Shown one piece after another: positions 18,014 through 27,320 of a DNA stretch of 63,719 nt. The number at the start of each line of letters is the position of its first letter. Positions within the stretch are counted from its first letter, which is position 1. Source of the DNA: Phocaeicola sp. (GTDB lineage: Bacteria > Bacteroidota > Bacteroidia > Bacteroidales > Bacteroidaceae); NCBI GenBank assembly GCA_022764505.1, contig JALEQJ010000008.1:1-63719 (forward strand), read 5' to 3'. The position numbers and the translations under genes were made by a program. The notes under the pieces are model-generated. The model made no database searches. It saw only the letters and a list, made by a program, of their open reading frames with translations, and was not told the origin of the DNA.

Positions 18014-18240
18014 ACAATACCTATAGGCATTGTTTTTATGCACGTGTATAGGCAGGGTTCTTCGTTTCCCTCCGAACGCTTGCCCTGACAATAACAAATC
18101 TCCGATGTGGATTCCTCGCTCAAACGCAGTGGTGCAAAGAATAACGCCGTAGGTGTTATGCCTTTGTTAGGACAGGGTTAGGAACGAAGTGGATAACCCT
18201 GTCTATATGTATCCCATCATCACCAACCCCATAGGGGTTG
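18014..18240 (+). repeat. Complete B-A bipartite hairpin element
   Basis: B unit (ACAATACCTATAGGCATTGT at 18014, stem-loop from 18051, degenerate ATCTCCGATGTGGAT near 18098), linker CTCAAACGCAGTGGTGCAAAG, then A unit (ATAACGCCGTAGGTGTTAT 18141-18159; GACAGGGTTA/TAACCCTGTC 18171-18203; CAACCCCATAGGGGTTG 18224-18240). Both arms of the central A stem have changed relative to 1728-1760 (GGC/GCC to GAC/GTC), keeping base pairing. Confidence 0.8.
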
Positions 18241-18470
18241 TGCTATGGCTAAGGAAGTAGGATATTAATAATAGTATCATCTATGCCTACTTCTTTTGAC
18301 ATTATCAAGAAATATGATCCGTATCAAACACCTATTAGAAGGTGCTGTGCAGAGGGACTCTTTATGATGAAAAATAATACGAAAGAGAGATTTTTTATAA
18401 TTCGGAAATCTCTTGGACATGGATAGAAAAGTAGCTCAAAAAATAATTTTAAAATTGCTTGATCTACCAT

Positions 18471-18478
18471 TATCTTTG
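18471..18478 (+). promoter_or_regulatory. -7 box for znuA
   Basis: TATCTTTG, with TTG about 16-19 bp upstream. It lies inside the upstream extension of the znuA frame, so the real start must be the ATG at 18498. Confidence 0.7.
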
Positions 18479-18497
18479 TAAAAAAATAGGATTACAG

Positions 18498-19394
18498 ATG
18501 AAACAGATATATATGTTTCTTCTTCTGTTGTGTGGGTTGAGTGCTTGTAGTACAGCCTCTCGGAAAGCAGAGAAAGAAATTATAATGGTCAGCATAGAAC
18601 CTTTGCGCTATTTTGCTGAACAGATAGCAGGAAAACACTTTAGCATAGTGAGTATGGTACCCAAAGGAGTAAGTCCGGAGACTTATGACCCTACGCCACA
18701 ACAAATGGTGCAAACAGCTCAAGCTGTGGCATTCTTACGCATTGGAGATACGCCATTTGAACGTATGTGGGCAGATAAGATAAAGCGGAATATGCCGGAT
18801 CTCCCGTTTTTCAACCTTTCAGATGGGATAGAGTTGATAAAAAATGCAGATTTGCCCCAGCATCACCACCATCATGGAAAAGAGGAAGCGTGCCAACATG
18901 GAGAGGTAGATCCACATATTTGGCTCTCCATACATCAAGCAGAGAAAATAGCGCAAAATATAGCTACAGCACTCATTGCGATAGATGGAAAGAATGAGGC
19001 AGACTACCGTGCCAATCTACAAACCTTATTGGATAGTATCCGGCAGACAAAGACACAAGTAGATGCTTATATGCAAAAGGCGGACAATAGCTTTCTTATC
19101 TATCACCCGGCTCTCACTTACTTTGCACAAGAATATGGTGTAGAGCAATTAAGTTTAGAGGAAGATGGGAAGCAACCTTCGCCGGATAGATTGAGAAATT
19201 TAGTAGAAATCTGCGGACATATGGGTACCCGTATTTTGTTTTTGCAAACAGAGATAGATGAGCGAAATGCACGTGTCTTGGAACAAGAATTAGGCTTTCA
19301 GGTAGTGCCTATTGACCTACTTTCTTATCAGTGGCATGAAACTATGCTGAAAGTAGCCCGCACTTTGAGCCATACTAAACAGACAGCAGAATGA
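18498..19394 (+). CDS. znuA: Zinc ABC transporter substrate-binding lipoprotein
   Basis: 298 residues of the cluster A-I metal-binding family (ZnuA/TroA). The lipobox is LSAC near residue 17. Expected metal-site segments are present: ISIEPLRYF-like strand, the His-rich loop HHHHHGK followed by CQHGEVDPHIW (about residues 125-145), SFLIYHPALTYFA, and the C-terminal Glu/Asp segment EIDER. The His-rich loop favours zinc over manganese. It delivers metal to an inner-membrane permease. The gene overlaps the ATPase gene by 4 bp. The start is the ATG after the promoter box, not the TTG at 18459. Confidence 0.93.
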   Translation: MKQIYMFLLLLCGLSACSTASRKAEKEIIMVSIEPLRYFAEQIAGKHFSIVSMVPKGVSPETYDPTPQQMVQTAQAVAFLRIGDTPFERMWADKIKRNMPDLPFFNLSDGIELIKNADLPQHHHHHGKEEACQHGEVDPHIWLSIHQAEKIAQNIATALIAIDGKNEADYRANLQTLLDSIRQTKTQVDAYMQKADNSFLIYHPALTYFAQEYGVEQLSLEEDGKQPSPDRLRNLVEICGHMGTRILFLQTEIDERNARVLEQELGFQVVPIDLLSYQWHETMLKVARTLSHTKQTAE

Positions 19395-20128
19395 GTACAT
19401 CGTCTTTGACGCCCGCTATGATACTCTGCCATATATCCGCAGGGTATGAAGGAAAAGAAGTACTTTCCCAAGTAGATCTTACGGTGTATGAGAGAGATTA
19501 CTTAGGGATCATTGGTCCCAATGGTGGTGGAAAATCAACCCTTATAAAAGTAATGTTAGGCTTGCTTACTCCTCAACAAGGACATATACACTATTATAAA
19601 GATGGTGTGGACACCGAAGATATGAGTATGGGCTACTTGCCACAGTATAACCACATAGACAAGCAGTTTCCTATATCTGTTTATGATACTATTCTCTCCG
19701 GACTGAACAAGAAGAAACGCTTGTGGCAATCTTTCCGTAGAGAACATCATGAGCAGGTAGAAGCGACTATTGCCAGAATGGGGTTGGAAGGTATGGAGAA
19801 ATATTCCATCGGGCAACTCAGCGGAGGACAGTTGCAACGTGTTTTGTTGGGTCGTGCTTTGGTAGCCAATCCACGTGTGATTATCTTAGATGAACCCAAT
19901 ACCTATATAGATAAGCGATTTGAAGCCAAACTATATTCTTTATTGGAAGAAATCAATAAAACTTGTGCCATCGTATTGGTAAGCCACGATATAAACAGTG
20001 TTTTCCATCATGCCAAACATATAGCTTGTGTAGATGGTACGCTGACCTATCATGAAGACGGGCAAGTACCCGCCTTGTGGCTCTCCGAACATTTGGGGAT
20101 AGAACCCTCTTTTTATGTAAATAAATAA
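19391..20128 (+). CDS. znuC: Metal (zinc) ABC transporter ATP-binding protein
   Basis: 245 residues of an ABC ATPase: Walker A GPNGGGKST (about residues 38-46), signature LSGGQLQR (about 142), Walker B VIILDEPN and switch His in LVSHD. The sequence GYLPQYNHIDKQFPISVYDTI is typical of the metal-transport subfamily. It would power uptake of the metal bound by ZnuA. The gene is coupled to znuA by a 4 bp overlap, but the expected ZnuB permease gene does not follow; the next gene is a cardiolipin synthase with its own promoter. Confidence 0.93.
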   Translation: MSTSSLTPAMILCHISAGYEGKEVLSQVDLTVYERDYLGIIGPNGGGKSTLIKVMLGLLTPQQGHIHYYKDGVDTEDMSMGYLPQYNHIDKQFPISVYDTILSGLNKKKRLWQSFRREHHEQVEATIARMGLEGMEKYSIGQLSGGQLQRVLLGRALVANPRVIILDEPNTYIDKRFEAKLYSLLEEINKTCAIVLVSHDINSVFHHAKHIACVDGTLTYHEDGQVPALWLSEHLGIEPSFYVNK

Positions 20129-20176
20129 GGCGTTACATAGCGATAGTATAAACTATGTACTCTGTTAAGTTTTTCT

Positions 20177-20184
20177 TACCTTTG
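20177..20184 (+). promoter_or_regulatory. -7 box for the cardiolipin synthase gene
   Basis: TACCTTTG, 18 bp before the ATG at 20203. It lies within the longer open frame from 20155 and so decides the start. Confidence 0.65.
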
Positions 20185-20202
20185 CACTCTCTTAAAAAAG
20201 CA

Positions 20203-21504
20203 ATGAGCGTGCGGAGATGGTATATATACATTTGTTTGGGCTTCCTCTTCTGTATCTGGAGTAAGCCTTTGGCTTGGGGACAGACTGACGTGAAATTTCC
20301 TCACACGCCATTCTCCGCTTATCTTCCCTCCGATAGCATATTCGCGCACTATCTGCATAGGAAAGGTATACCTATTACAAGGAACAATGCTATTACTATT
20401 CTTTCTTCCGGAAGTCAGAAGTTCCAATATTTATTTCAAGATGTAGCGAAAGCCCAACATCTCATTCATATGGAGTATTTCAATTTTCGGAATGACTCTA
20501 TTGCTAAGCTTTTATTCCAGCATGTAGAAGCACGTGTGAAAGATAGCGTGAAAGTGCGTGCTATGTACGATGATTTCGGGAATATGTCCAATAATAGACC
20601 TCTCCGCAAGAAGCACTTGATAGACTGCAATGCCAGAGGTGTAGAACTCCGTCCTTACGACCCTATACGTTTCCCCTTTGTCAATCATCTGTTTCATAGA
20701 GATCATCAGAAAATAGTGGTAATAGATAACCAAGTGGCATACACCGGAGGTATGAATGTGGCAGACTATTACATACATGGTACAGAAGCAGTGGGCGAGT
20801 GGAGAGATATGCATCTGCGCTTAGAAGGTCAGGTAGCTATAGAGCTTCAGAAAGCTTTTTTATACACTTGGAATAAAGAAAGTAAGCAGAACATCAGTAT
20901 GGATAGCTTGTTGAGGGTATCTCCTCCTACTTTCGATACCCAAACAGACACTTTAGGCGGAAGAGTGGCCATAGTCCAACGCATACCACGGAAAACTCCC
21001 GAAGCTATACGTGAGGCTTATATAGCAGCGATAGATGCGGCAGAACATACCATTCAGCTCATCAATCCTTATTTTACCCCCACACAGAGTATAACGAAAG
21101 CCTTAAAACGTGCCATACGTAGAGGGGTGAGGGTAGAGATTATGCTTTCCGAGGCTTCCGATATTCCTGTTACGCCGGATGCTGCTATGTACAAGGCTTA
21201 TCGTCTACATAAACAGGGAGCGCATATTTATATCTTTCGTGGAGGCTTTCATCATTCTAAAATTCTCATCGTAGATGGACGTTTTGCAACTGTAGGCAGT
21301 GCCAATCTGAATGCACGCAGTCTCCGATACGATTATGAGATCAATGCTTTCTTATTTGACTTACCTGCTGTGGCAAAGCTCGTAGATATTTTTGAGAAAG
21401 ATAAAGGGAACAGCTATCTGCTTACGCAGGAAACCTATCGCCGAAAAGGCTTTTGGAAGCGTATGTGGAGATGGGCAGCACATCTCTTAATACCTTTTTT
21501 ATAG
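20203..21504 (+). CDS. cls: Phospholipase D-like cardiolipin synthase
   Basis: 433 residues with two HKD motifs: HRDHQKIVVIDNQVAYTGG near residue 165 and HHSKILIVDGRFATVGSAN near residue 350, the paired active site of the PLD superfamily. The length and a single N-terminal hydrophobic segment (about residues 5-25) fit bacterial cardiolipin synthases, which join two phosphatidylglycerol molecules. The N-terminal segment could instead be a signal peptide (ending near WGQ), which would place the domain in the periplasm. Another PLD-type phosphotransferase activity cannot be excluded. Confidence 0.85.
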   Translation: MSVRRWYIYICLGFLFCIWSKPLAWGQTDVKFPHTPFSAYLPSDSIFAHYLHRKGIPITRNNAITILSSGSQKFQYLFQDVAKAQHLIHMEYFNFRNDSIAKLLFQHVEARVKDSVKVRAMYDDFGNMSNNRPLRKKHLIDCNARGVELRPYDPIRFPFVNHLFHRDHQKIVVIDNQVAYTGGMNVADYYIHGTEAVGEWRDMHLRLEGQVAIELQKAFLYTWNKESKQNISMDSLLRVSPPTFDTQTDTLGGRVAIVQRIPRKTPEAIREAYIAAIDAAEHTIQLINPYFTPTQSITKALKRAIRRGVRVEIMLSEASDIPVTPDAAMYKAYRLHKQGAHIYIFRGGFHHSKILIVDGRFATVGSANLNARSLRYDYEINAFLFDLPAVAKLVDIFEKDKGNSYLLTQETYRRKGFWKRMWRWAAHLLIPFL

Positions 21505-21535
21505 TATTTCACACCCCCTTCGGTGCGGTATTGTG

Positions 21536-21543
21536 TAATTTTG
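21536..21543 (+). promoter_or_regulatory. -7 box directly ahead of the MATE gene
   Basis: TAATTTTG ends only 6 bp before the ATG at 21550, so transcription should begin at or next to the start codon. Confidence 0.55.
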
Positions 21544-21549
21544 CAAGAT

Positions 21550-22908
21550 ATGAGTACAACTGATAAAATCTCTGCTGTGTTGGAGAGCGAGAGTATTCCC
21601 AAACTATTGTGGAAGTTCGCTTTACCGGCTGTGATAGGCACTATGGTCAATGCTCTTTATAATGTCGTAGACCGTATATTTATAGGGCATGGTGTAGGAA
21701 GTTTAGCTATATCGGGATTGGCTGTAACCTTTCCTATTCTGATCTTTCTGCAAGCTATGGGTATGCTTATAGGTGCAGGGGCGGCTACACGTATTTCTAT
21801 TCTATTGGGGCAGAAACGGAGGGACGAGGCTGAAAAGCTTTTGGGAAATGCTTTCTTGCTAACCCTTTTGGTCTCTGGGTCGGCTACGTTCCTGTGTGTG
21901 CTATTCTTAGAACCGTTGCTCTTGGCGTTCGGTGCCAGTGAACAGACTTTGCCTTATGCTTATGATTATCTTATGATTGTTCTTCCGGGGAATGTTTGTG
22001 CCAACATAGCTTTCAGTTATAATGCCGTGATGCGTGCTTCCGGTTATCCTACGAGAGCAATGTTCACTATGCTTGTAGGAGCTGTCAGCAATATCATTTT
22101 AGATGCTGTATTTATCTTTGGGTTGGATATGGGCATAAAAGGGGCTGCTTGGGCTACAGCTTATTCTATGTTTCTCTGTATGTGCTTCGTTTTGAGCCAT
22201 TATAGACGAAAAGACAGTAACTTACAGTTGCTTGTATCTAATATGCGTATGCGTAAAGATTATACGATAGCTATCTTGTCTATAGGTATGGCGCCTTTTA
22301 TCATGCAGCTGACCAGTAGTGCGATAGCTGTGATTATCAATACCGGCTTGCTAAGATATGGAGGGGATCTTGCTGTAGGAGCTTATGGTATATTGAATAG
22401 CTTTGTGATGATTATTTTTATGTTTTTCTTGGGTATATCTCAAGGAATGCAGCCTATTGTGGGATATAACTATGGAGCTCATCTCTATAAACGAGTAAAA
22501 GAAGCTACGTGGATAGCAATGTATCTCAATATGGGGATAGGTTTGATAGGAGGGGCTATGGCACTCTTCTTTCCGGAATTTATTGTAGCTGCTTTTACGA
22601 AAGATCCGGAACTGGCATCTATCACCGTTTCTGCTATCCGTATTTGTACATTTCACTTTGCTTTGGTAGGTTTTCAGGTAACTATTACACAGTATTTCCA
22701 AAGTACGGGTTATGCACGCTCCTCTATATTTCTCTCACTTACAAGACAAGTACTTTATCTTATACCGTTACTGTTCTTATTACCTACATTGTGGGGACTT
22801 AAAGGGATTTGGTGGTCGCTTCCTATCTCGGATATATTATCCAGTTTTACTGCTTTTGCTATGTATTGGATACATTATAAGAAAGAGCTTCTTCCTCATT
22901 TTTCTTAA
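21550..22908 (+). CDS. MATE family efflux transporter
   Basis: 452 residues with twelve predicted membrane helices and the MATE pattern of two homologous halves: PAVIGTMVNALYNVVDRIFIG near the start and PFIMQLTSSAIAVIINTGLL at the beginning of the second half. MATE proteins export drugs, cations or metabolites using Na+ or H+ gradients. The substrate cannot be told from sequence. The upstream frame to 21523 overlaps the promoter box, so the ATG at 21550 is preferred. Confidence 0.94.
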   Translation: MSTTDKISAVLESESIPKLLWKFALPAVIGTMVNALYNVVDRIFIGHGVGSLAISGLAVTFPILIFLQAMGMLIGAGAATRISILLGQKRRDEAEKLLGNAFLLTLLVSGSATFLCVLFLEPLLLAFGASEQTLPYAYDYLMIVLPGNVCANIAFSYNAVMRASGYPTRAMFTMLVGAVSNIILDAVFIFGLDMGIKGAAWATAYSMFLCMCFVLSHYRRKDSNLQLLVSNMRMRKDYTIAILSIGMAPFIMQLTSSAIAVIINTGLLRYGGDLAVGAYGILNSFVMIIFMFFLGISQGMQPIVGYNYGAHLYKRVKEATWIAMYLNMGIGLIGGAMALFFPEFIVAAFTKDPELASITVSAIRICTFHFALVGFQVTITQYFQSTGYARSSIFLSLTRQVLYLIPLLFLLPTLWGLKGIWWSLPISDILSSFTAFAMYWIHYKKELLPHFS

Positions 22909-23000
22909 TGATGAAATCGTGTCTATCCGTTGGCTTTTACAAGGGTATAGGTTATAGAGAAACAGCGAGGCAGGACATAGCTTGATAAGAGGAAAAGCAC

Positions 23001-23008
23001 TATTTTTG
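23001..23008 (+). promoter_or_regulatory. -7 box directly ahead of the GSCFA gene
   Basis: TATTTTTG ends 8 bp before the ATG at 23017. The GTG at 23008 overlaps the box and cannot be the start if this promoter is used. Confidence 0.5.
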
Positions 23009-23016
23009 TGATAGAA

Positions 23017-24039
23017 ATGAACAAGTTTATACAGAAACAACTGAAATGGTCTACGCCCGTAGAATTGCCTACAGCAGAGTGGCATATTTCTCATACGGAC
23101 CCTATGCTTATGATAGGTTCTTGTTTTGCACAAAACATAGGCTCTTATCTCCAAGAGTATAAATTCTTGTGCGATGTAAATCCTTATGGTATACTCTATA
23201 ATCCTTTGTCTATAGCTCATACTTTGGAGGAGCTTGGGGAGGAAAAGGAATATACGCTGACAGAATTAAGAGAGCGCAACGGGATTTGGCATAGCTGGGC
23301 ACATCACGGAGATTTCTCTTCTACAGACCCCGAAAAAACTTTACAGCAAATCCGAGAGCGAATGATATTTGCCTCAAAAAGACTTAAAGAAGCGCATTGG
23401 CTCATCATTACCTTTGGTACAGCACGGGTTTACAGAAGAAAAGAAACGGGAGAGATAGTAGGAAATTGTCATAAATATCCCCATAAAGAATTTGAACAGG
23501 AATTACTGTCTGTAGAATGTATTGTGCAAACATACATTGCACTCATAGAAAAACTGAGACGGAAAAATCCCTCCATGAAAGTCTTATTTACGGTAAGTCC
23601 CATACGCCATACCAAAGATGGTATGCACGGCAATCAGATAAGCAAAGCCACTTTGCTATTGGCAGTAGAGGCTTTGTGCAAGCAAGTGGCGGAGGTGTAT
23701 TATTTCCCTGCTTATGAACTTGTTCTGGACGAACTACGCGATTATAGATTTTATGCAGAAGACTTGGTACACCCCTCTTCCCAAGCAGTGGAGTATGTGT
23801 GGAATCAGTTCTGTGCGTGCTGTTTCACAGAAGAAACACTGTCCATACTCACCTCTATAGAAGAGATAAATAAGGCGTTGTCTCATAAGCCTTTTTATCC
23901 CTCTTCTGCTACTTATCAGCATTTTTTATCTCAAATATGGGACAAGATACAGGCATTGAAGCAAAAAATGCCTTACTTAGATTTTCAAAACGAAGAACAA
24001 ATATGCCAAACTCTATTGAAACCATCGTTCAATCCATAG
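23017..24039 (+). CDS. GSCFA domain-containing protein
   Basis: 340 residues. The name-giving motif is in LMIGSCFAQNIG (about residue 30), with an SGNH/GDSL-like arrangement later (TFGTARVY, FTVSPIRHTKDGMHGN, DLVHPSSQAVEY, where the last holds an Asp-x-x-His pair). By analogy with SGNH hydrolases, the Ser of GSCFA and the Asp/His of DLVHPS may be catalytic, so an esterase or acylhydrolase role is possible but unproven. No signal peptide. Its 3' end overlaps murF/alr by 37 bp. Confidence 0.88.
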   Translation: MNKFIQKQLKWSTPVELPTAEWHISHTDPMLMIGSCFAQNIGSYLQEYKFLCDVNPYGILYNPLSIAHTLEELGEEKEYTLTELRERNGIWHSWAHHGDFSSTDPEKTLQQIRERMIFASKRLKEAHWLIITFGTARVYRRKETGEIVGNCHKYPHKEFEQELLSVECIVQTYIALIEKLRRKNPSMKVLFTVSPIRHTKDGMHGNQISKATLLLAVEALCKQVAEVYYFPAYELVLDELRDYRFYAEDLVHPSSQAVEYVWNQFCACCFTEETLSILTSIEEINKALSHKPFYPSSATYQHFLSQIWDKIQALKQKMPYLDFQNEEQICQTLLKPSFNP

Positions 24040-26468
24040 ATGCAGAAAGAATAGGAAACATTCCTGCTACCATCAATTGGTTGCTCACAGACAGTCGTTC
24101 ACTCTGTTTTCCGGAAGCGACCCTTTTCTTTGCCCTTATTACAAAACGCAATGATGGGCATAAATATATTTTGGATTTATATAAAAAAGGAGTGAGAAAC
24201 TTTGTGGTGTCCACTTTGCCGGAGGATATGGAACATTACGCTGAAGCCAATTTTTTACTTGTAAAAGATACGCTGAAAGCACTGCAAAAACTGGCAGTAC
24301 AGCACAGAGAACTTTACGATGTTCCTGTAGTAGGGGTAACCGGGAGCAATGGAAAGACAGTGGTGAAGGAGTGGCTCTACCAATTACTGAGTCCTGACCG
24401 TATCGTAACACGTTCTCCCCGTAGCTACAATTCGCAGATAGGTGTACCTCTTTCTGTTTGGCTGATGAATGAGAATACAGAATTGGGCATATTTGAAGCA
24501 GGTATTTCGGAAATGGGAGAAATGGAAGCGCTTATCCCTATGATACGTCCTACCATAGGTGTCCTTACAAACATACGTGGAGCACATCAAGAGAACTTCT
24601 ATTCTATGCAAGAGAAGTGTATGGAAAAGCTCTCGCTCTTTACCCAATGCGATGTGTTGATATACAATGGAGATAACCCTCTCATACAAGATTGTGTCAG
24701 TAAATCCATCTTTGCTCCTCAAGAAATAGCGTGGTCTACTAAGGACAAAGAGAAGCCTCTCTATATAGACAGCATAGACAAGAGGGAGAGAGAAACGGTT
24801 ATTACTTATCGGTATTTGGGTTTACTCAATAGCTATACCATTCCTTTTATAGACGATGCCTCTGTAGAAAACTCATTGCACTGCTTGGCGGTAGCACTCT
24901 ACCTTATGATACCAACAGACGTCATAGCAGAGCGTATGAAGAAGTTGGAACCTATCGCTATGCGATTGGAAGTAAAAGAAGGAAAGAATAACTGCCTTAT
25001 TATCAATGATAGTTACAATTCGGATTATGCTTCTTTGGACATTGCCTTGGACTTTATGCAACGCAGAGCAGATGAGAAATGGCGCAAACGCACCCTTATC
25101 CTTTCCGATATATTGGAAACAGGACAAAGCAATAAATTACTCTACAGACAGGTAGCAGAACTCATTCAGAATAGAGGTATAGAAAAGTTCATAGGTGTAG
25201 GAGAAGCACTCCAAGAAGCAGTACATCGTTTTGATATGGAGAAATACTTCTTCCGTACTACAAGTGAATTGTTGGAATCCGGTATTCTATCTACGCTACG
25301 CAATGAAGTGGTTCTGATAAAAGGTGCACGTGTCTTCCGTTTTGACAAAGTTTCCGATGCCTTGGAACTTAAGGTGCACGAAACTATCTTGGAAATCAAT
25401 CTCAATTCTTTGGTAGATAATCTGAATCATTATAGAAATGCACTGCAACCGGATACCAAAATGATTTGTATGGTGAAAGCCTCTGCTTATGGAACAGGAG
25501 CATTTGAGGTAGCCAAAACATTGGAGGAACATCGGGTAGATTATTTGGCGGTAGCAGTGGCAGACGAAGGAGCTGCTTTACGGAAAGCAGGTGTAAACTG
25601 CCCTATCATAGTGATGAATCCGGAACATACGGCATTCCACACTTTGTTTGAATATAAATTGGAGCCGGAGGTCTACAGCTTTCATCTCTTAGATGCTTTA
25701 ATTCATGCGGCGGCACATGAGGGAGTGAGCAATTATCCTATCCACATCAAGATAGATACAGGTATGCACCGATTGGGTTTCGGGGTAGAAGAAGTTCCTG
25801 CTCTCATAGAAAGACTACAGCGGCAAACGGCTGTGATACCTCGCTCTATCTTCTCTCATTTTGCCGGTAGCGACTCTTCTCTGTTTGATGATTTTACAAG
25901 GGAACAAATCGGACGTTTTGAACAAGCATCGGAACTCTTTCAGTCTTCTTTTTCTTATAAAATATTGAAACATATCTGCAATAGTGCAGGCATTATCCGT
26001 TTTCCGGAAGCACACTATGATATGGTACGATTGGGAATAGGTCTCTATGGCGTAGATCCTATAGAGAATCGTATGTTACAAACGGTAGCTACTTTGAAAA
26101 GTACTATCCTACAGATAAGAAAGATTCCTGCGAATGAAACTGTAGGCTATAGCAGAAATGGAAAATTCTCCAGAGATGCGCGTGTAGCGGCTATTCCTAT
26201 CGGATATGCAGACGGACTAAATAGAAAATTGGGCAATAGGCACGCACATTGTTTAATCAATGGCAAGGCAGCACCTTATGTAGGTAATATCTGTATGGAT
26301 GTCTGTTTGGTAGATGTAACTGATATAGACTGTAAAGAAGGCGATGAAGTAATTATCTTCGGAAAAGAATTACCCATTACCTATTTGGCAGAGACTTTAG
26401 ATACCATACCTTACGAGGTACTTACCTCTATTTCCGATCGTGTAAAGCGTGTGTATTATCAAGATTGA
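24003..26468 (+). CDS. Bifunctional MurF ligase / alanine racemase
   Basis: 821 residues fusing two wall enzymes. Residues ~1-450 are MurF-like: ATP loop GVTGSNGKTVVKEW (about 114), FEAGISEMGEME, LTNIRGAHQENF, INDSYNSD. Residues ~455-821 are a PLP alanine racemase: Lys in CMVKASAYGTG, HIKIDTGMHRLGF, GYSRNGKFSRD, and PIGYADGLNR. The first adds D-Ala-D-Ala to the UDP-MurNAc-tripeptide; the second makes D-Ala. The fusion is known in Bacteroidota. The start ATG overlaps the GSCFA gene, and the stop TGA overlaps the prmC ATG. Confidence 0.95.
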   Translation: MPNSIETIVQSIDAERIGNIPATINWLLTDSRSLCFPEATLFFALITKRNDGHKYILDLYKKGVRNFVVSTLPEDMEHYAEANFLLVKDTLKALQKLAVQHRELYDVPVVGVTGSNGKTVVKEWLYQLLSPDRIVTRSPRSYNSQIGVPLSVWLMNENTELGIFEAGISEMGEMEALIPMIRPTIGVLTNIRGAHQENFYSMQEKCMEKLSLFTQCDVLIYNGDNPLIQDCVSKSIFAPQEIAWSTKDKEKPLYIDSIDKRERETVITYRYLGLLNSYTIPFIDDASVENSLHCLAVALYLMIPTDVIAERMKKLEPIAMRLEVKEGKNNCLIINDSYNSDYASLDIALDFMQRRADEKWRKRTLILSDILETGQSNKLLYRQVAELIQNRGIEKFIGVGEALQEAVHRFDMEKYFFRTTSELLESGILSTLRNEVVLIKGARVFRFDKVSDALELKVHETILEINLNSLVDNLNHYRNALQPDTKMICMVKASAYGTGAFEVAKTLEEHRVDYLAVAVADEGAALRKAGVNCPIIVMNPEHTAFHTLFEYKLEPEVYSFHLLDALIHAAAHEGVSNYPIHIKIDTGMHRLGFGVEEVPALIERLQRQTAVIPRSIFSHFAGSDSSLFDDFTREQIGRFEQASELFQSSFSYKILKHICNSAGIIRFPEAHYDMVRLGIGLYGVDPIENRMLQTVATLKSTILQIRKIPANETVGYSRNGKFSRDARVAAIPIGYADGLNRKLGNRHAHCLINGKAAPYVGNICMDVCLVDVTDIDCKEGDEVIIFGKELPITYLAETLDTIPYEVLTSISDRVKRVYYQD

Positions 26469-27319
26469 TGGTTCTTTTTATGCACCAATCCTATTACTAT
26501 ATAAAGAAAAGGCTTCATAAGTGGGGAGAAGAGGCAGAGCGTACGGCTATAGCCAAACATCTCCTTTCTGAGGTGATAGGTTTGTCTACGGCTTCGCTGT
26601 ATGCAGGAGTGGGAGGGGAACTCTCACCTGAGTGCTATGAACAGATAGATAGCATCATAGATCGTTTGTTGAAAAATGAACCTTTGCAATATATTTTGGG
26701 AGAGGCTGTATTCTATGGGCGTAGTTATAAAGTAAATCCCGGTGTACTCATACCTCGTCCGGAAACTGCCGAATTGGTGGAGTGGGTAGTAAATACTTAT
26801 AGAGGGAAAGAGGCGAGAATCTTGGATATCGGAACGGGTAGCGGTTGTATAGCTATTTCTATAGCCAAGGAACTACCGGCTACTTGTGTAGAAGCATGGG
26901 ATATATCTATACCGGCTTTGGAAGTTGCAAAGGAAAATGCACAACGTCATAAAGCGACAGTGTTATTGAAGCAAGTAGATATTTGCAACCCTACAGAGTC
27001 TTCTCCTTCTTCGTTTCACTGTATAGTGAGTAACCCGCCTTATATCACTGCGTCAGAGAAAGCAGAAATGGAGGCGCATGTGCTGGATTGGGAACCTCAT
27101 ATAGCACTGTTTGCTCCCGATGGTGATGTTCTCTGTTTTTATAGGGCGATAGCAGAACAGGCTCGCACATTACTGCTCCCACAGGGTTCACTCTTCTTTG
27201 AGATCAATGCAGAATATGCTACAGAAGTGGTCAAACTTTTGGAAAGTTTGAGTTATAGAGATATAATAGTAAGAAAAGATATATATGGGAAAGACCGTAT
27301 GGTTAAAGCTATAAAATAA
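26468..27319 (+). CDS. prmC: Release factor glutamine methyltransferase
   Basis: 283 residues. PrmC methylates the glutamine of the GGQ motif in release factors RF1 and RF2 using S-adenosylmethionine. Motifs: PLQYILGEAVFYGR and VNPGVLIPRPETAELVEW in the N-terminal part, SAM-binding ILDIGTGSGCIAIS, and the substrate-binding NPPYI. The ATG at 26468 overlaps the upstream stop codon; a second in-frame ATG at 26480 is an alternative start. Confidence 0.95.
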   Translation: MVLFMHQSYYYIKKRLHKWGEEAERTAIAKHLLSEVIGLSTASLYAGVGGELSPECYEQIDSIIDRLLKNEPLQYILGEAVFYGRSYKVNPGVLIPRPETAELVEWVVNTYRGKEARILDIGTGSGCIAISIAKELPATCVEAWDISIPALEVAKENAQRHKATVLLKQVDICNPTESSPSSFHCIVSNPPYITASEKAEMEAHVLDWEPHIALFAPDGDVLCFYRAIAEQARTLLLPQGSLFFEINAEYATEVVKLLESLSYRDIIVRKDIYGKDRMVKAIK

Positions 27320-27320
27320 G

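Larger units (their letters stand above)
17785..18308 (+). repeat. Long dispersed intergenic element, copy 2
   Basis: About 524 bp that align in order with copy 1 (1247-1866). The left end is GAGAGTGTGTCAAAATATA and the right end is TTTTGACATTATCAAG, a rough inverted match. It contains the iterated repeat (17857-17955), linker CTCAAAATTTTC, a B unit and an A unit. No ORF of substance; 17711-18497 otherwise holds only the znuA promoter. Target-site duplications were not evident by eye. Confidence 0.6.
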
